A stretch of 64,000 bases of DNA from Glebionis coronaria (Eukaryota; Streptophyta; Magnoliopsida; Asterales; Asteraceae), in NCBI GenBank assembly GCA_025667525.1, contig CM046881.1, forward strand, positions 491,805,627 to 491,869,626, written 5' to 3'. Under the pieces are notes generated by a model, which searched no databases, was not told the origin of the DNA, and was given only the letters and a program-made list of their open reading frames with translations. A program made the translations under genes and the position numbers. The stretch's first letter is position 1; each line of letters starts with the position of its first letter. This document shows, piece by piece, positions 1-13,627 of the stretch.

Positions 1-198
1 GTTTTAGATATATCTCCGATTATCCGTTTGAGCCATTAAAAATACAGCCCAAATCGACCCTCTTTTATGCGGATGGGTCAAAATTGCCACCTTGGACATG
101 ATCAGAGACAATATGATGGGTTGGGCCTGAGTTCCTGGAAACATGCAGATAACAAGAATCTGTTAAAAACAACGGCATCAAGTAAGGTATAAACAGAC

Positions 199-2426
<2,228 letters not shown>

Positions 2427-2782
2427 CTTACTGAAAATTTAAAATCGCAAGTAATGTTTATTTCTTATTCACAGAATTCATATCACTCACATAACACAAA
2501 ATGGACCTCCATAAATATTACTAGTAAGCATCAAGCTACTCATTTAAATCAAATCCATATATCAAAGTCCAAGTAAACTTTGGCCAGTAGATATCCATGT
2601 TGGACATACTTGAGTCACAGAGTAAGCGTACACGCACATACCGTTTGAGAACCATTAATAATTGATCCTCTTAAAAGTTTAATAACGTTTAACACAAAGT
2701 GCATATCATTGACACTTTTCGGGATCTCGTAAAAAAAAGCACATAAAGCACTTTAAGTAACAATCCCAAAAACCACAAGAGG

Positions 2783-2960
2783 TGACCTAGCGCCAAGAAT
2801 ACCAACCTTCCAAAGTGGAGGTAAAGGTTTCGAATCTAACGGAGAGAAAATTAATCCCCTTTTGACCACAAAGGTTCACCTGCATGGACTCCGAGCTATC
2901 CAAAAGGATAGTCGTCCTCGGATTAGTCAGCTTGCAATGCCGACTCAAAAAACAGGTAAC
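2783..2960 (+). repeat. Degenerate SINE-like segment in GLO leader intron
   Basis: Contains a near-consensus RNA polymerase III B-box-like string (GGTTTCGAATC, one extra T) at about 2825. Some 80 bp later comes CGGATTAGTCAGCTTGCAA, which resembles the body of tRNA-derived plant SINEs as I remember them. There is no clean A-box, tail or target duplication. Confidence 0.28.
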
Positions 2961-3230
2961 CAAATGATCAAACATTCTAAACCTAACACATATAAACTCT
3001 TATTCCATTTTAATGTAAAGTTGTAAACCACTATAAGATTACACAAAACTGCATATCACATTAAGAATCAATAAACTAAAAACTGAATCACATGCATAAC
3101 TAAAGCAACCAATGATCATCATATAACCACTAAAATCAATGAAAATTTCACCATAACTATATAATCCAAAACCAAATAACCCAATTAGTGCAATGAAATA
3201 AGAAACCAATAAATGAAAGATGAAAGAAAC

Positions 3231-3345
3231 CTTTGATTTAAGAAAAGATAAAAACAGGGAATTAATGTGTTTTTTTTTTTTGTTTCAAAGGGTGGCGAGT
3301 GAAGAAAAACAACTTCACAATGAGTTTAGTTTTGGTATAGAAACA
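3231..3345 (-). other. Probable 5' UTR exon of the glycolate oxidase gene
   Basis: Immediately upstream of the start codon, the minus strand reads TTTTCAG followed by TAAGATGG, so an acceptor lies 4 bases before the ATG and the leader must be spliced. A matching donor, ATCAAAG/GTTTCTTTC, lies at 3231/3230, giving an 800-bp leader intron (2431-3230). The exon side is pyrimidine and adenine rich, as plant leaders are. Leader introns occur in other plant GLO genes as I recall. The transcription start is not defined by sequence; the right boundary is a guess. Confidence 0.5.
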
Positions 3346-3372
3346 AAAAGTATTGTGTAAGAGCTCACGTGA
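3340..3372 (-). promoter_or_regulatory. Putative GLO core promoter with G-box
   Basis: A perfect G-box CACGTG sits at 3366-3371, about 25 bp upstream of a weak TATA-like CTATACC on the minus strand near 3338-3344. G-boxes are typical of light-regulated genes, which suits a photorespiratory enzyme. Less than 200 bp farther upstream the sequence becomes transposon-derived (3516 onward), so the native promoter is short or interrupted. Confidence 0.35.
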
Positions 3373-3744
3373 TCATTGGTTTATTAATTCTCTCAAGAGG
3401 TTGAAATGAATTTTGCATTCCTATTAAAGAAAAAGGATAATGACAAATATTTACGGATACTATTGTAACGTGTTCAACAAAATACCAAAATATAATGCTT
3501 TTATTAAACACACGTAGTGGTGGTAAAACGGGTGGGCGGGTTGGTACGGGCACCGGACAAAATGGACACGGGCTAAAATAGGCACGGGTTAAACGAGTGA
3601 TTTTTAAATTTTATGTTAAACGGACGCGAGCTAAATAGGCACGGGCTAAACGGACGGGGACGAAACGGACGTGCAACAAACGGGCATAGGGCAAACGGGC
3701 AAAATAAAGGATATTGCAATTTGAGACCAATTATTAAAACTTAG

Positions 3745-5140
3745 TTTTCGTCAGTATTTTTTACGCTTCGTCAGTAAAATTACGTTTGCGTCAGTAAAAT
3801 TACGTTTGCGTCAGTGAACTTACGTTTTCTTCAAAATTTACGTTTTCGTCAACAAATTTACATTTTCGTCATTAAATTTACGTTTTCGTCAACAAATTTA
3901 CGTTTTCGTCAGTAAACTTACGTTTTCATCCGTAAACTTACGTTTTCGTAAGTAAACTTACGTTTTCGTCATTATTTTTACGTTTTCATCAGTATTTTTA
4001 CGTTGTCATCAGTAAATTTACGTTTTAATCAGTAAACTTACGTTTTAGCCAGTAAATTTACGTTTTCGTCAGTAAATTTATGTTTTCCTTAGTAAATTTA
4101 CGTTTTCCTCTGTAAATTTACGTTTTTGTCAGTAAATATACGTTTACGTCAGTAAATTTACGTTTTCGTCAGTAAATTTACGTTTTCGTCAGTAAACTTA
4201 CGATTTCGTCAGTAAATTTACGTTTTCGTCAGTAAATTTACGTTTTCGTCAGTAAACTTACGTTTTTGTCAGTAAACTTACATTTTTGTCAGTAAACTTA
4301 CGTTTTTGTCAGTAAACTTACGTTTTAATCAGTAAATTTACGTTTTCGTCAGTAAACTTACGTTTTCGTCAGTAAACTTACGTTTTCGTCAATAAACTTT
4401 CGTTTCTGTCAGTAAATTTACGTTTTAATCAGTAAATTTATGTTTTCGTCAGTGTACTTACGTTTTTGTCAGTAAATTTACGTTTTTGTCAGTAAACTTA
4501 CGTTATAATCAGTAAATTTACGTTTTCGTCAGTAAACTTACGTAAAACGTAAATTTACTGACGAAAACGTAAGTTTACTGACGAGAACGTAATTTACTGA
4601 CAAAACGTAAGTTTACTGACGTAATCGTAAGTTTACTGACGAAAACGTAAGTTTACTGACGAAAATGTAAATTTACTGACGAAAACGTAAAAGTAATGAC
4701 GAAAACGTAAGTTTACTAACGAAAACGTAAGTTTACTGACGAAAATGTAAGTTTACAGACGAAAACGTAAATTTGGAAAACGTAACTTTACTGACCAAAA
4801 CGTAAGTTTACAGACAAAAACGTAAGTTTACTGACAAAAACGTAAGTTTACTGACGAAAACGTAAGTTTACTGACTAAAACGTAATATTACTTATTAAAA
4901 CATAAATTTACTGACGAAAACGTAAATTTACTGACGAAGACGTAAAATTACTGACAAAAACGTAACGAAAACGTAAATTTACTAACGCAACGTAAATTTA
5001 CTGGCGAAAACGTATGTTTACTGGCGAAAACGTAAGTTTACTGACGAAAACGTAAATTTACTGACGAAAACATAAAATTGCTGACGAAAACGTAAATTTA
5101 CTAACGAAAACGTAAAATTACTGAAAAAAACGTAAAACTA
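3745..5140. repeat. Inverted 20-bp minisatellite (foldback array)
   Basis: From about 3745 to 4543, some 40 copies of a 20-bp unit read TTTTCGTCAGTAAACTTACG. At about 4543-4548 the polarity flips, and to about 5140 some 30 copies of the inverse unit CGTAAGTTTACTGACGAAAA follow. Units vary at a few positions (aa/ac before TTACG, cgtc/aatc/tgtc). The two arms could form a stem of several hundred base pairs with a loop of about 5 bases. Noncoding. Confidence 0.95.
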
Positions 5141-5190
5141 ATTATGGATGGGTAAAAAGTCTAACTTAACAACTTAGTGCCGAAAAGTGT

Positions 5191-5582
5191 TGTTGTTCCC
5201 TGATTTATTCACTTCACCATGGTTGATTATATGATTAAACAATAAATAAAGATAGAAGAATAGATGGATTCTAGAGAGAGAAAGTAGAGAGGAGGTGATT
5301 AACTTGGAAAATTAGATTAAGAAAAAATGAACATCCACCACCCTCCTAACATGCTAGGAGGGTGCTTATATAGTCAACCCACATGCGGGCTCTCTAATGG
5401 ACTATATAGTTTTGGATCGGGCTTGAATAAATGCTTAGTACCTTAAAAGAGGCCTTTTAAGCTAACCATCAAGCCCGTAATGTCACGACTATTTTTAACT
5501 ATCTATTACAACGTTCTAATAAATATTACAATTTAACCTATGACCGAACATTCTTTTTTGACTCAGTATTTTGAGGTTAACA
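5191..5582 (-). repeat. Copia-1 3' LTR
   Basis: A 392-bp LTR; plus-strand start TGTTGTTCCC, end GGTTAACA. The left flank is target copy AGTGT and the right flank is the polypurine tract. Contains the TATA box and hairpin described separately. Confidence 0.95.
5339..5372 (-). promoter_or_regulatory. Copia-1 LTR TATA box and adjacent hairpin
   Basis: On the minus strand TATATAAG (5365-5372) is a good TATA box. Just downstream is a perfect 10-bp stem, CACCCTCCTA/TAGGAGGGTG (5339-5348 and 5355-5364, 6-base loop). The same pair occurs in the other LTR (TATA at 55297-55304) with one stem mismatch. Confidence 0.6.
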
Positions 5583-5593
5583 ATCTCCCCCAA
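5583..5593 (-). promoter_or_regulatory. Copia-1 polypurine tract
   Basis: The minus strand reads TTGGGGGAGAT directly before the LTR start TGTTAACC, the standard plus-strand primer for LTR elements. Confidence 0.85.
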
Positions 5594-8071
5594 TGTGAGG
5601 TCATTCCTCTTCGATATTTGGAGTCCAATGGAGATTTATGAATTTCGTCATAAATGAGTCTTGAACGTGTAATAGTAGTATTGTTCCTTCATGCTGTGAT
5701 CTTTGTGCCTTTGTCGTTGTCTTTCGACTTTGTCTTTAAGCTTGAAATCTTCAAATTATCCTTGACTTGTCTTTGCCATCTTGCGATCTTGTGTCTTTAT
5801 CCCCATACTCATACTTTGCACAATCTTGAAAGCTTTCTAACAAACTCCTTTGAAGAGAGGTCATTAATCATCAGAGTTGCAGAAGTCTTTAGCTTTCTTG
5901 ATTGTTGAATGTCTTTGGGCATGAGTATGTGGTTTTGAATCTCTGACTTTGCTGAGTACACCGTAACGTCACCTTCTTGAGACAAAACATAGACACGGAC
6001 TGAATGGCTTTGACATTCGTCCTAAATCGGTAGCGTTTTACCTCCGGTCGGTGAAGACCGTTACACGATATTAAATATCGTACCTGTGATTAGGTAGATT
6101 CAATTAAGAATCTCCTTGACAGGGTTTCGCGGCAGTACTAGCCGTTCTCTTTACTCGACCGTCTCAAAGCAAGACTGCGAACGTAAAGAGTGAATCAGTT
6201 GGATAAATATCCGCTTGATTAAAGTTGTCAATTCAAATTCCTGGAACAAGTTTGATTCGTTAAGAATCTTACCATTGTTGCTTTCCAGTTGACACAAGCT
6301 TGATTCATAAGAATATCGCAAGTTACCTACCGTAGCGCTGTTTGATGTTGACGCTAGAAGGATTTCCATTCATCACAGTGAATATTAATGAATATCACTC
6401 TGAATGTTCTGGCAAGACCAAAAAGATATTGCGTAGAAACCTAAAACGAGTTTGAATCGATAGAGAAACAAACCACTGTTGCTTTTCAGTTTTACATATG
6501 TTCAATTCATAAAGAATCTTACACATGACCTACCGCAGTGCTGTTTGATGTTAACATTGGAAGGATTTCCACTCATCATTGTGAATACTAGGAAGTATCA
6601 CTCTGAGTGTTCTACCAATATCACAAGGATATAACGTAGGACTCTCTTGATCGTCATCCGTGTGTCCTAACGATATTTGATTGATCTCTTGGCTCTAGAC
6701 TCGATTTGTGCACTTTTAGTAGTCGGAGGCTGGAGCAGATGCCACCTATTCAATATCAACTATCTCAGAGTGAGAAAGTCAATAGAAGTCGTATTGATCT
6801 CCGTGACAATAAAACAAACTTCTTTTGAGAGAAGACTGAGTAAGCTGGGGACGGGTTGTGCATTACATCACTGGGTCCATGATGTGTTGTCTTCATGATG
6901 TGTTGACCCAGTTTCTGCCTAAGTTGTATGGAGGGTTAATTTCTTTACACCCTTTATCCTTACATTTCTTTTTCATTCTTCAACCCCCTCAATGCTTACC
7001 AAGACATCATTAATAGCACCTTGTTGTGATTGTTCCAGTGCTATCATCAGTACTTAGTCGGCATTCAGCTTCGTTCACATTCTACTCCATCTTTCCTAAG
7101 GACTTCTAATAATCTATTGGATTGTCCCTGGGAAGATCCCTCCGGTTCTGGTTGGATCATAGGACTTAAACCTAACCACCCTTTTGACACCAATAAAGTC
7201 GTGAATTAAAGATGTTGTGGGTATTTGATCGTCACCATGAGTGCGTGAGTCTTTAGATCACATTTTAATCACATTTTCTCCCCCTATCTCTAATATATAA
7301 AATCTTTTGATATTAGAGATACCAAATTTGATTAAAATATATTGTAAAGAATAGTTTTGAAAACTTTCGGGAGAAAGATGTGTCAAACTTAGCATGAATT
7401 TTTGGAACGCTCCCCCTCAAAACTTGATCCAATGGAATTGTCATTACGAGGATATGATCCACATTAAACTTTTGAGGATAGGAGTTGTTGAACACACAAT
7501 TTTTGAAAGATTTTGAATATCATTGAGAAATTCTTGAAAAAATTGTGCTCAACGCTTTTTGAAAAATCAATTCTTTTTAGCGAAAAGGTTTTTCTAAAGC
7601 ATAAACTTGAGTTCATAGACTTTAAATGTCTTGACGAATCCACTCAAGTGTAAGAAGATTTAACTTCTTTTGCTAAGGGTAAGGGCACAAAAGCGTACAC
7701 TCCCCCGTGAAAATAGATCCGGGTTGCAATCTGAAAGTGATTACAAGCCATTGTGTTGAGCTCAAAACGTTGAATGTTTTGTGACAAGCTCAACCCGAGA
7801 TAGATTGCTCTACTTGTTGTTGGAAATATTGTCCAAAAGAGACAATTTCCTTTATAAAAGATAGAAATGACATGTTTTGAAAAATATTTAAAACTTTCAT
7901 TCGAGCTTTATGTACACACCCATGTCGTTATTGAGCGATATTTCTAGGCACGTCCATATTATCGATACTGAAAGACATGTCGAGAAGAATATTTTTGGTA
8001 TTTTTAAAGATTTTTTAATTTTGTATTTTGCTTTCTAATTAATATTTACATGTAGATGTTTGATAGATTAA
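5594..8071 (-). other. Copia-1 long 3' noncoding region
   Basis: About 2.5 kb between the RNase H stop codon and the polypurine tract, without a supportable ORF. It holds a ~200-bp tandem duplication (6249-6645), a perfect 7-bp hairpin ACGATAT/ATATCGT near 6064-6080, and an 11-bp stem ATCTCTAATAT/ATATTAGAGAT at 7286-7320. A region this long after pol is unusual for a Copia element. Confidence 0.6.
6249..6645 (-). repeat. ~200-bp tandem duplication in Copia-1 3' region
   Basis: The string starting ACCATTGTTGCTTTCCAGTT (6271) recurs as ACCACTGTTGCTTTTCAGTT (6472). Similarity continues through CTACCGYAGYGCTGTTTGATGTT and GAAGGATTTCCA to the TCACTCTGARTGTTCT segment. The period is about 200 bp and the two copies are clearly diverged. 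Confidence 0.75.
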
Positions 8072-8937
8072 TCAAGCAGGCTTCTTTGCTAGAATCTCCA
8101 GTTCTGTTGGAGTCAAACATCTCATACTAATTTGCCTAACTAGATACGTGAACCTCTCTTTCGAAAGAGCTTTTGTAAACAAGTCAGCTAATTGGTAATC
8201 AGTTCCAACAAAGTATAATTCAACAATACCCTTTTCAACTTGTTCCTTAATGAAGTGATATCTGACATCAATGTGCTTCGTGCGAGAATGCTGTACCGGA
8301 TTGCAGGAGATGGCTATGGCGGACTTTGAGTCACAGTACATAGGTACTTTATCAAAGTGGAAGCCATAATCCGTGAGTTGTGTTCTCATCCAAAGAACTT
8401 GAGCACAACACACAGATAGAGACACATACTCCGCTTCGGCTGATGACAGTGACGTACAATCCTGCTTCTTGGAATACCATCCCACAAGCTTATCTTGACC
8501 TAGAAATTATGCACCACCAGAAGTACTTTTACGTGTGTCAAGACACCCTGCATGATCAGAATCTGAATAGGCCGTTAGAAAGAAACCAGTTTCCCTTGGA
8601 TACCATAGTCCCATGTGAATGGTATTCTTAAGGTACCAAAAGATCCGTTTAACCTCCTTGAGGTGCTTTTCAGTGGGTCTTGCTTGATAGCGTGCACAAT
8701 AATACGTAGCATGTGATATATCTGGTCGGCTTGCTGTTAAGTACATGAGGGAGCCGATCATGGAATGATATCTCGTTTGATCTATGGCATCTCCCTCTAA
8801 ATCAGCATCTAGGGATGTGGTTGATAATGGTGTCCCAACGGGGTCACATGATGTCATACCATGCTTTTTGATTATCTCTTAACAATACTTAGCTTGGTTA
8901 ATAAAGATACCACTTGGGGATTGGTGAACTTGAATTC
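8072..8937 (-). pseudogene. Copia-1 RNase H
   Basis: Two open pieces (8507-8857 and 8072-8485) in different frames cover the Copia RT C-terminus and RNase H. The first carries SRPDISHATYYCARYQ and AYSDSDHAGC, the second SSAEAEYVSLSVCCAQ, YCDSKSAI, HIDVRYHFI and QLADLFTKAL. The acidic residues of the fold (SDSD, AEAEY, CDSK, DLFTK) are visible, so the fold is recognisable, but a frameshift near 8490-8510 separates the halves. The reading frame ends at a stop at 8072, after which the 3' noncoding region begins. Confidence 0.9.
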
Positions 8938-10392
8938 CTAGAAAGTTTTTAGTTTACCCATCATAGACATTTCAAATTTGTTGTGCATTACTTTTTTAAA
9001 CCATTTTGAAAGTTTTGGGTTTGTAGACTCGAAAATAATGGCATCAACATAAATCTGCACAAGAAAAATATCATCCCCATATTTATAAGTGAACAAAGTT
9101 AGATCAATGGAACCTTTTGAGAAACCTTTGGAGACCATAAATTTTGAGAGCTCGTCATACCACGCCCTTGGAGCTTGCTTGAGTCTATAAAGTGCTTTGT
9201 GGAGACGATACACCTTGTCAGGATAATGAGGATTGACGAATCCTTCTGGCTGCGTGACATAGACTTCTTCCTTCAAAGGACCGCTAAGAAACGCCGTCTT
9301 TACGTCCATTTGATAAACGATGAATCCCTTATGTGCAGCATAAGCAAGAAAAATCCTGACCGCTTCCATTCGAGCAACTGGTGCAAATGATTCTTCAAAA
9401 TCAATACCCTCTTGCTGGCCATACCCTTTAGCCACTAGCCTAGATTTATTCTTAATGAACGTGTTCTCTTCATCCATCTTGTTTTTCCAGATCCATCGAA
9501 GATTTAATGGTATTACATCGTATGGTCTGTCAACAAGTTCCCAGACTTTAAGTCTTTCAAATTGTTGAAGTTCATCCGTCATCGATTCAATCCAAGCATG
9601 ATCAACCATGGCTTCTTTGATGTTTTTCGGTTCAGCTGAACTCACGACGAGTGCGAACATACAAACATCGCCATCGGTGTTAAGCTGTCGTCTTGTACGA
9701 ACGGGCTGTGAAGGGTTTCCAATTACTTGAACCAAAGGATGATCTCGGGTCCAATGATGTGTTGAAGGATGTCGTTGATAAAATGTATGCATATTTGACG
9801 GATCAACATGGCGAGTAGAAGACTCTCTAGTTTCGTGTACCGGTGTACCGACTGGGTTGATAAATTCGTCTTCGTCAGATAATGCATTGTCTGCTTGATG
9901 TGTGTTCTATGGAGCAATGACAGTAGTTGTTGAAGTTGTAGGAGCGATTGTTGATGTGATATTCTGAGGAGGTAAATCTACAGCAACCCGTGTTGAAGTA
10001 GATGAAGTTTTATCCTTTTGTTGACGATGATCAGTATCATCATTCTTATCATGAGTAACAACGGAAGACCTCGATACAACTTGTTTCTCCCCCGTGAAAT
10101 ATTCATCATACATTGGTCCATATAACATTTCCAACTCTTCAATTGTCGTGTTGACTGTCATATCTGCTCTTGGAACACTTTGTGGAACCAGCTTTGAACT
10201 TGACGGTTCATTGCTGTGGTCTTGTGTTCCGAGTTCCGTGCGGTTATGAACGGAAGTCGTTTGTCGTTGTGGTTCGGGACTTAAACTGTTTTGTTCAAGT
10301 GCCATCTCTTGTAATTCATCAAATCGGATGTGAATAGTCTCGACTATCAAATTTTCTCTTTCATGCATATCCCACAAGAATACATGCATCAC
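8938..10392 (-). pseudogene. Copia-1 hinge and reverse transcriptase (catalytic Asp lost)
   Basis: The variable linker between integrase and RT (9907-10392, Ser/Thr/Gln rich) ends in a stop, and RT follows in the 8938-9792 frame. RT motifs in order: [87 protein letters not shown]. The active site reads YVDA followed by IIF instead of YVDD, so the second catalytic aspartate is replaced by alanine; the GSTN that normally follows reads ESTN. That substitution alone should abolish polymerisation. A homologue of plant Copia pol; function lost. Confidence 0.92.
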
Positions 10393-11834
10393 CTTTCTCT
10401 TTCATCTTATCCAAATTTTCACCATCTCGTATTATGTAACAAGTACATCCAAAAACATGAAGGTGTTTGAGTGAAGGTTTTCGATCATGAATTATGTGAT
10501 ATGGTGTCTTTTCGTGTCTTGGGATAATTAAGGAGCAGTTTTATGTGTAGCATGCGGTTGACACGGCTTCGGGCTAAAAGTATAGTGGAAGTTTTGAAAC
10601 GGATAGTAATGTTTGAGAAGCCTCAACTAAAGTACGGTTTCATCTTTCAACAACGCCGTTTTGTTCGGGTGTTCGAGCAATAGATGTTTCATGTTCAATT
10701 CCTTCGGCTTCAAAATAGTTTCTCAGATTTGAATAAAAGAATTTTGTACTTCTGTCAGTACGAACCACTTTAACTTGAGCTTGAAGACCACGTTGTATCA
10801 GTTTAAGGAAGCTGATGAGAACTTCAGGTGTTTCATCCTTGGACCTCAAGAAGTGAGTCCATGTGTACCTTGAGTAATCATCGACAATTACCAGAATATA
10901 TTTCTTCCTATTGATACTTTGAACACGCATGGGACCACACAGATCCATATGGAGAAGATCTAACCGTCCTTTAGAGCTTGGTGTGGTCTTTGTTTTGAAG
11001 CTACTTCGTTTAGCTTTACAAAGCTCACAAGAAGAACAAAGATGATCTTTGATGAATTTTAAACTTGGAAGGCCTCTCACAACATCTTTCTTGGAAAGCA
11101 AGTTGATGGTATCAAAAATAAGATGAGATAAACGTTGATGCCATAACCATGCCTGAGTCGTTGAAGCTTTAGCCATGAAGCAAATTGGAGTTGATGAAGT
11201 TGTGTCTTGTAGTGAAATTGTGTAAAGATCCGTACCCCGTGTACCGGTAAGTAAGTCATTTCCATCATAATCACGAACAAAACATGTCTTCTTTCTAAAA
11301 GAAACCTCCAAAACCGCATCACAGAATTGACCAACCGAGAAAAGATTTTGATTGAGCCCTTCGACGTAGTATACCCTTTTGATCGTGATATTCCCCTGAA
11401 CCAAATCTCCATATCCTAGGATCAGTGTAAATTGATCATTTCTGAATCGGACCGTACCCAGTAACTTCTCCACGAAGTTAATTAGAAGCTTGAGATTCCC
11501 CGTCATGTGCTTCGTGCATCCGGAGTCCAGTATGAAGAGAATTATTTGTGTCACCTGCAGAAGAGATAGAACACGATGGATCATTTGCTAAATTGGATAC
11601 CACAGTAGTTGTGATAGTAGAATCATTAGTGTCCTTAGCAACATTTAAAGGCATACTAACACTTGTTTTCACATTTTCTGTCCTAACTTTATGCATCCAT
11701 TTATATCCTGGAGGACATTGATTAGCAAACCACCATTTCCAAGACTTGCTAGCAGACTCATATAATTCTTTAATTTTGCTTCTAGGGTTCTTAGTGGTGG
11801 AGTCTGATGCATTACTTTTCTTAGTGGGGTGCAC
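10393..11834 (-). pseudogene. Copia-1 protease and integrase
   Basis: After a linker rich in Ser/Thr/Asn (11478-11834), the aspartic protease appears as FILDSGCTKHMTG at about 11530-11570. Next come the GAG-pre-integrase zinc site (HQRLSH... CSSCELCK) and the integrase core with first Asp in HMDLCGP, second Asp in RTDRS (usual RTDNG or RSDNG; the Asn-Gly is changed) and Glu in EQNGVVER. Just past 10640 the frame breaks, but integrase similarity continues to about 10393 (KHLHVFGCTCY-like). Protease and gag sit in different frames because of a frameshift near 11825. Confidence 0.9.
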
Positions 11835-13627
11835 CAGAATGGTTCACTGTACGTTTGGGTTTACTAGCACTAATAGGCATCGCAACTTGCTTCTTAGTTC
11901 TAGTTTCTACGTCTTTGACATTATTCATAGCACACATAGAATGATTAGCATTAGCACACTTTCCACATTTGACACAAACAAATTTCACATTCATAGCATT
12001 CAAATCATTCAAGACATTCAAATCGTCATTACACGCGATTACAGACTTTTTATTCTTAAAAACATTCAAATTCCTAGGGTGTTCTTCTACTTCCTTCATC
12101 TTCCCTTGACTCTTGTGTTTCCAGACCTTATCATTCACTTGAGTGCTCTTAAGCTGAGGCCGGCTAACACTAGCAGTGGAAACTACTCCTGTAGTAGAAG
12201 ACACACGAGTATTAGTGTTTCTAGAAGTCTGAGGTGATTGACTAACTTTGTTTGTGGATTTAGTGGTCATTCTATACATCCCTGGTTTAATCACATTATT
12301 GTGCTTAACGCTTGGTGCTATAGCATTCCTTATGGGTTGATTATGTGGTAACCTTTCCTTTCCATCCATCTTGGGGGCAAACACAGGTTTTGCAAACGAA
12401 GAATTTGAGAAAGCAGATGGTTTTCCCAAGATAGAGGATCTATTTACTCTAGAGGCATTGGGTTGTCTAACAACAGGTTGCCTAACGCTAGGTTCCATAA
12501 CTTTCCCACCCATCTTAGCAACGAGTTTCTTCAACTCTGCTATTGCTATTTCTTTTTCTTGTAACCGAGCTTTCAAATCCGAAATATCAAGACTTTTTTC
12601 GTTGAATAATTGACATGACTCAAATAATTTTACTTCTAAAGGTGTATCATTTGAAAAGCTGCCAACTTTCTTTTGCAAAGCAAGTTCAAGTGAGTGACAA
12701 TGTTTTTGAAGGTAATCATATCTATGTTGAAGTAACGAAAATTCTTTTTGGTCAACTTTATTCGAAAGCTCAGTTTCAAGACGTTCACATTCTTTAACTT
12801 GATCAAGATATTTGCATGCAACATCAGAATATTCATCAATATCAGCACAAGATGTAACATAGGCACACATAATATCTTTTGAGACACATTCATGTAAGAG
12901 TAGATCATAAGCTGTAGAAAACTCGTCTCTTTCAGGTTGATGGTCGTTAACTTCTTGTTCAAGAGATTCCATATATTTCAAATCATCAAACATTTCTTGC
13001 TTAATTAGTGTTTCAAATTCCAAAATATGTTTTTCTGTTCTTTCCGCAAGCGGAATCAAAATACTTTTCACAAGCATAGTTATATCGTGAGAAATTTCTT
13101 TGTCTCCTTTCGATAGTTCACGTTTGTTCCAGTCATCATCAACAACCTTTTTGAAATTTTCAATGTTACTCTTGAGAATACTTAATGCTTGCTTACTCTT
13201 GCTTACAGAAGCTTTATATGGCAAATAGTCAATGAATTTTGAAACATTAGTTTTCTTAGTGGCAAAAGCTTGTCTCCATTTAATTCTTATTTGTTCACAT
13301 TCGAAAAATATTTGCTCACGAGTTTTCTGTGTTTGCGGTGTGAATAGACCATAACGACTGTTTTCATAAGCATAATTATATGGTTTAACAAATTCGTTAT
13401 TAACTTTTGGTCTACTATCTTCTTCCAAATCGTGTGTCTCTTCACTATCGGGCCTAACAACAAGACAATCAAGATCGGTCCATTGGGACTCATCAAGATA
13501 TAAGCGCTCATTCTCAGATTGAGCATGCTCAAGGTACTTAGGATTAGCAAAACTAGGTCTATCCTTGAAAAAGGAACGAGGTGCCAACATTCTCATGGTT
13601 TAAATTGATTGATTAGTTTTGCAAACA
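11821..13627 (-). pseudogene. Copia-1 gag C-terminal coiled-coil extension
   Basis: A 591-codon open frame (11821-13596) plus about 10 codons upstream, reached through an in-frame stop at about 13603. It encodes a largely helical protein rich in Glu, Lys and Leu (heptads in the stretch around 12550-12950, e.g. SDLKARLQEKEIAIAELKKL) followed by a basic, Ser/Thr/Asn-rich tail with a Cys cluster (CVKCGKCANANHSMC). This resembles the long Gag extension of some Asteraceae Copia families as I remember it; its function is unknown to me. Gypsy-A interrupts it exactly at 13628-13632. Confidence 0.75.

Noticed and set aside
3745..5140. CRISPR-like array
   Set aside because: Repeats are directly contiguous with no unique spacers, they invert half way, and the window is plant nuclear DNA.
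5654..5908. 84-codon plus-strand ORF next to the Copia-1 LTR
   Set aside because: Antisense to the element, low complexity hydrophobic translation, no domain or gene context.
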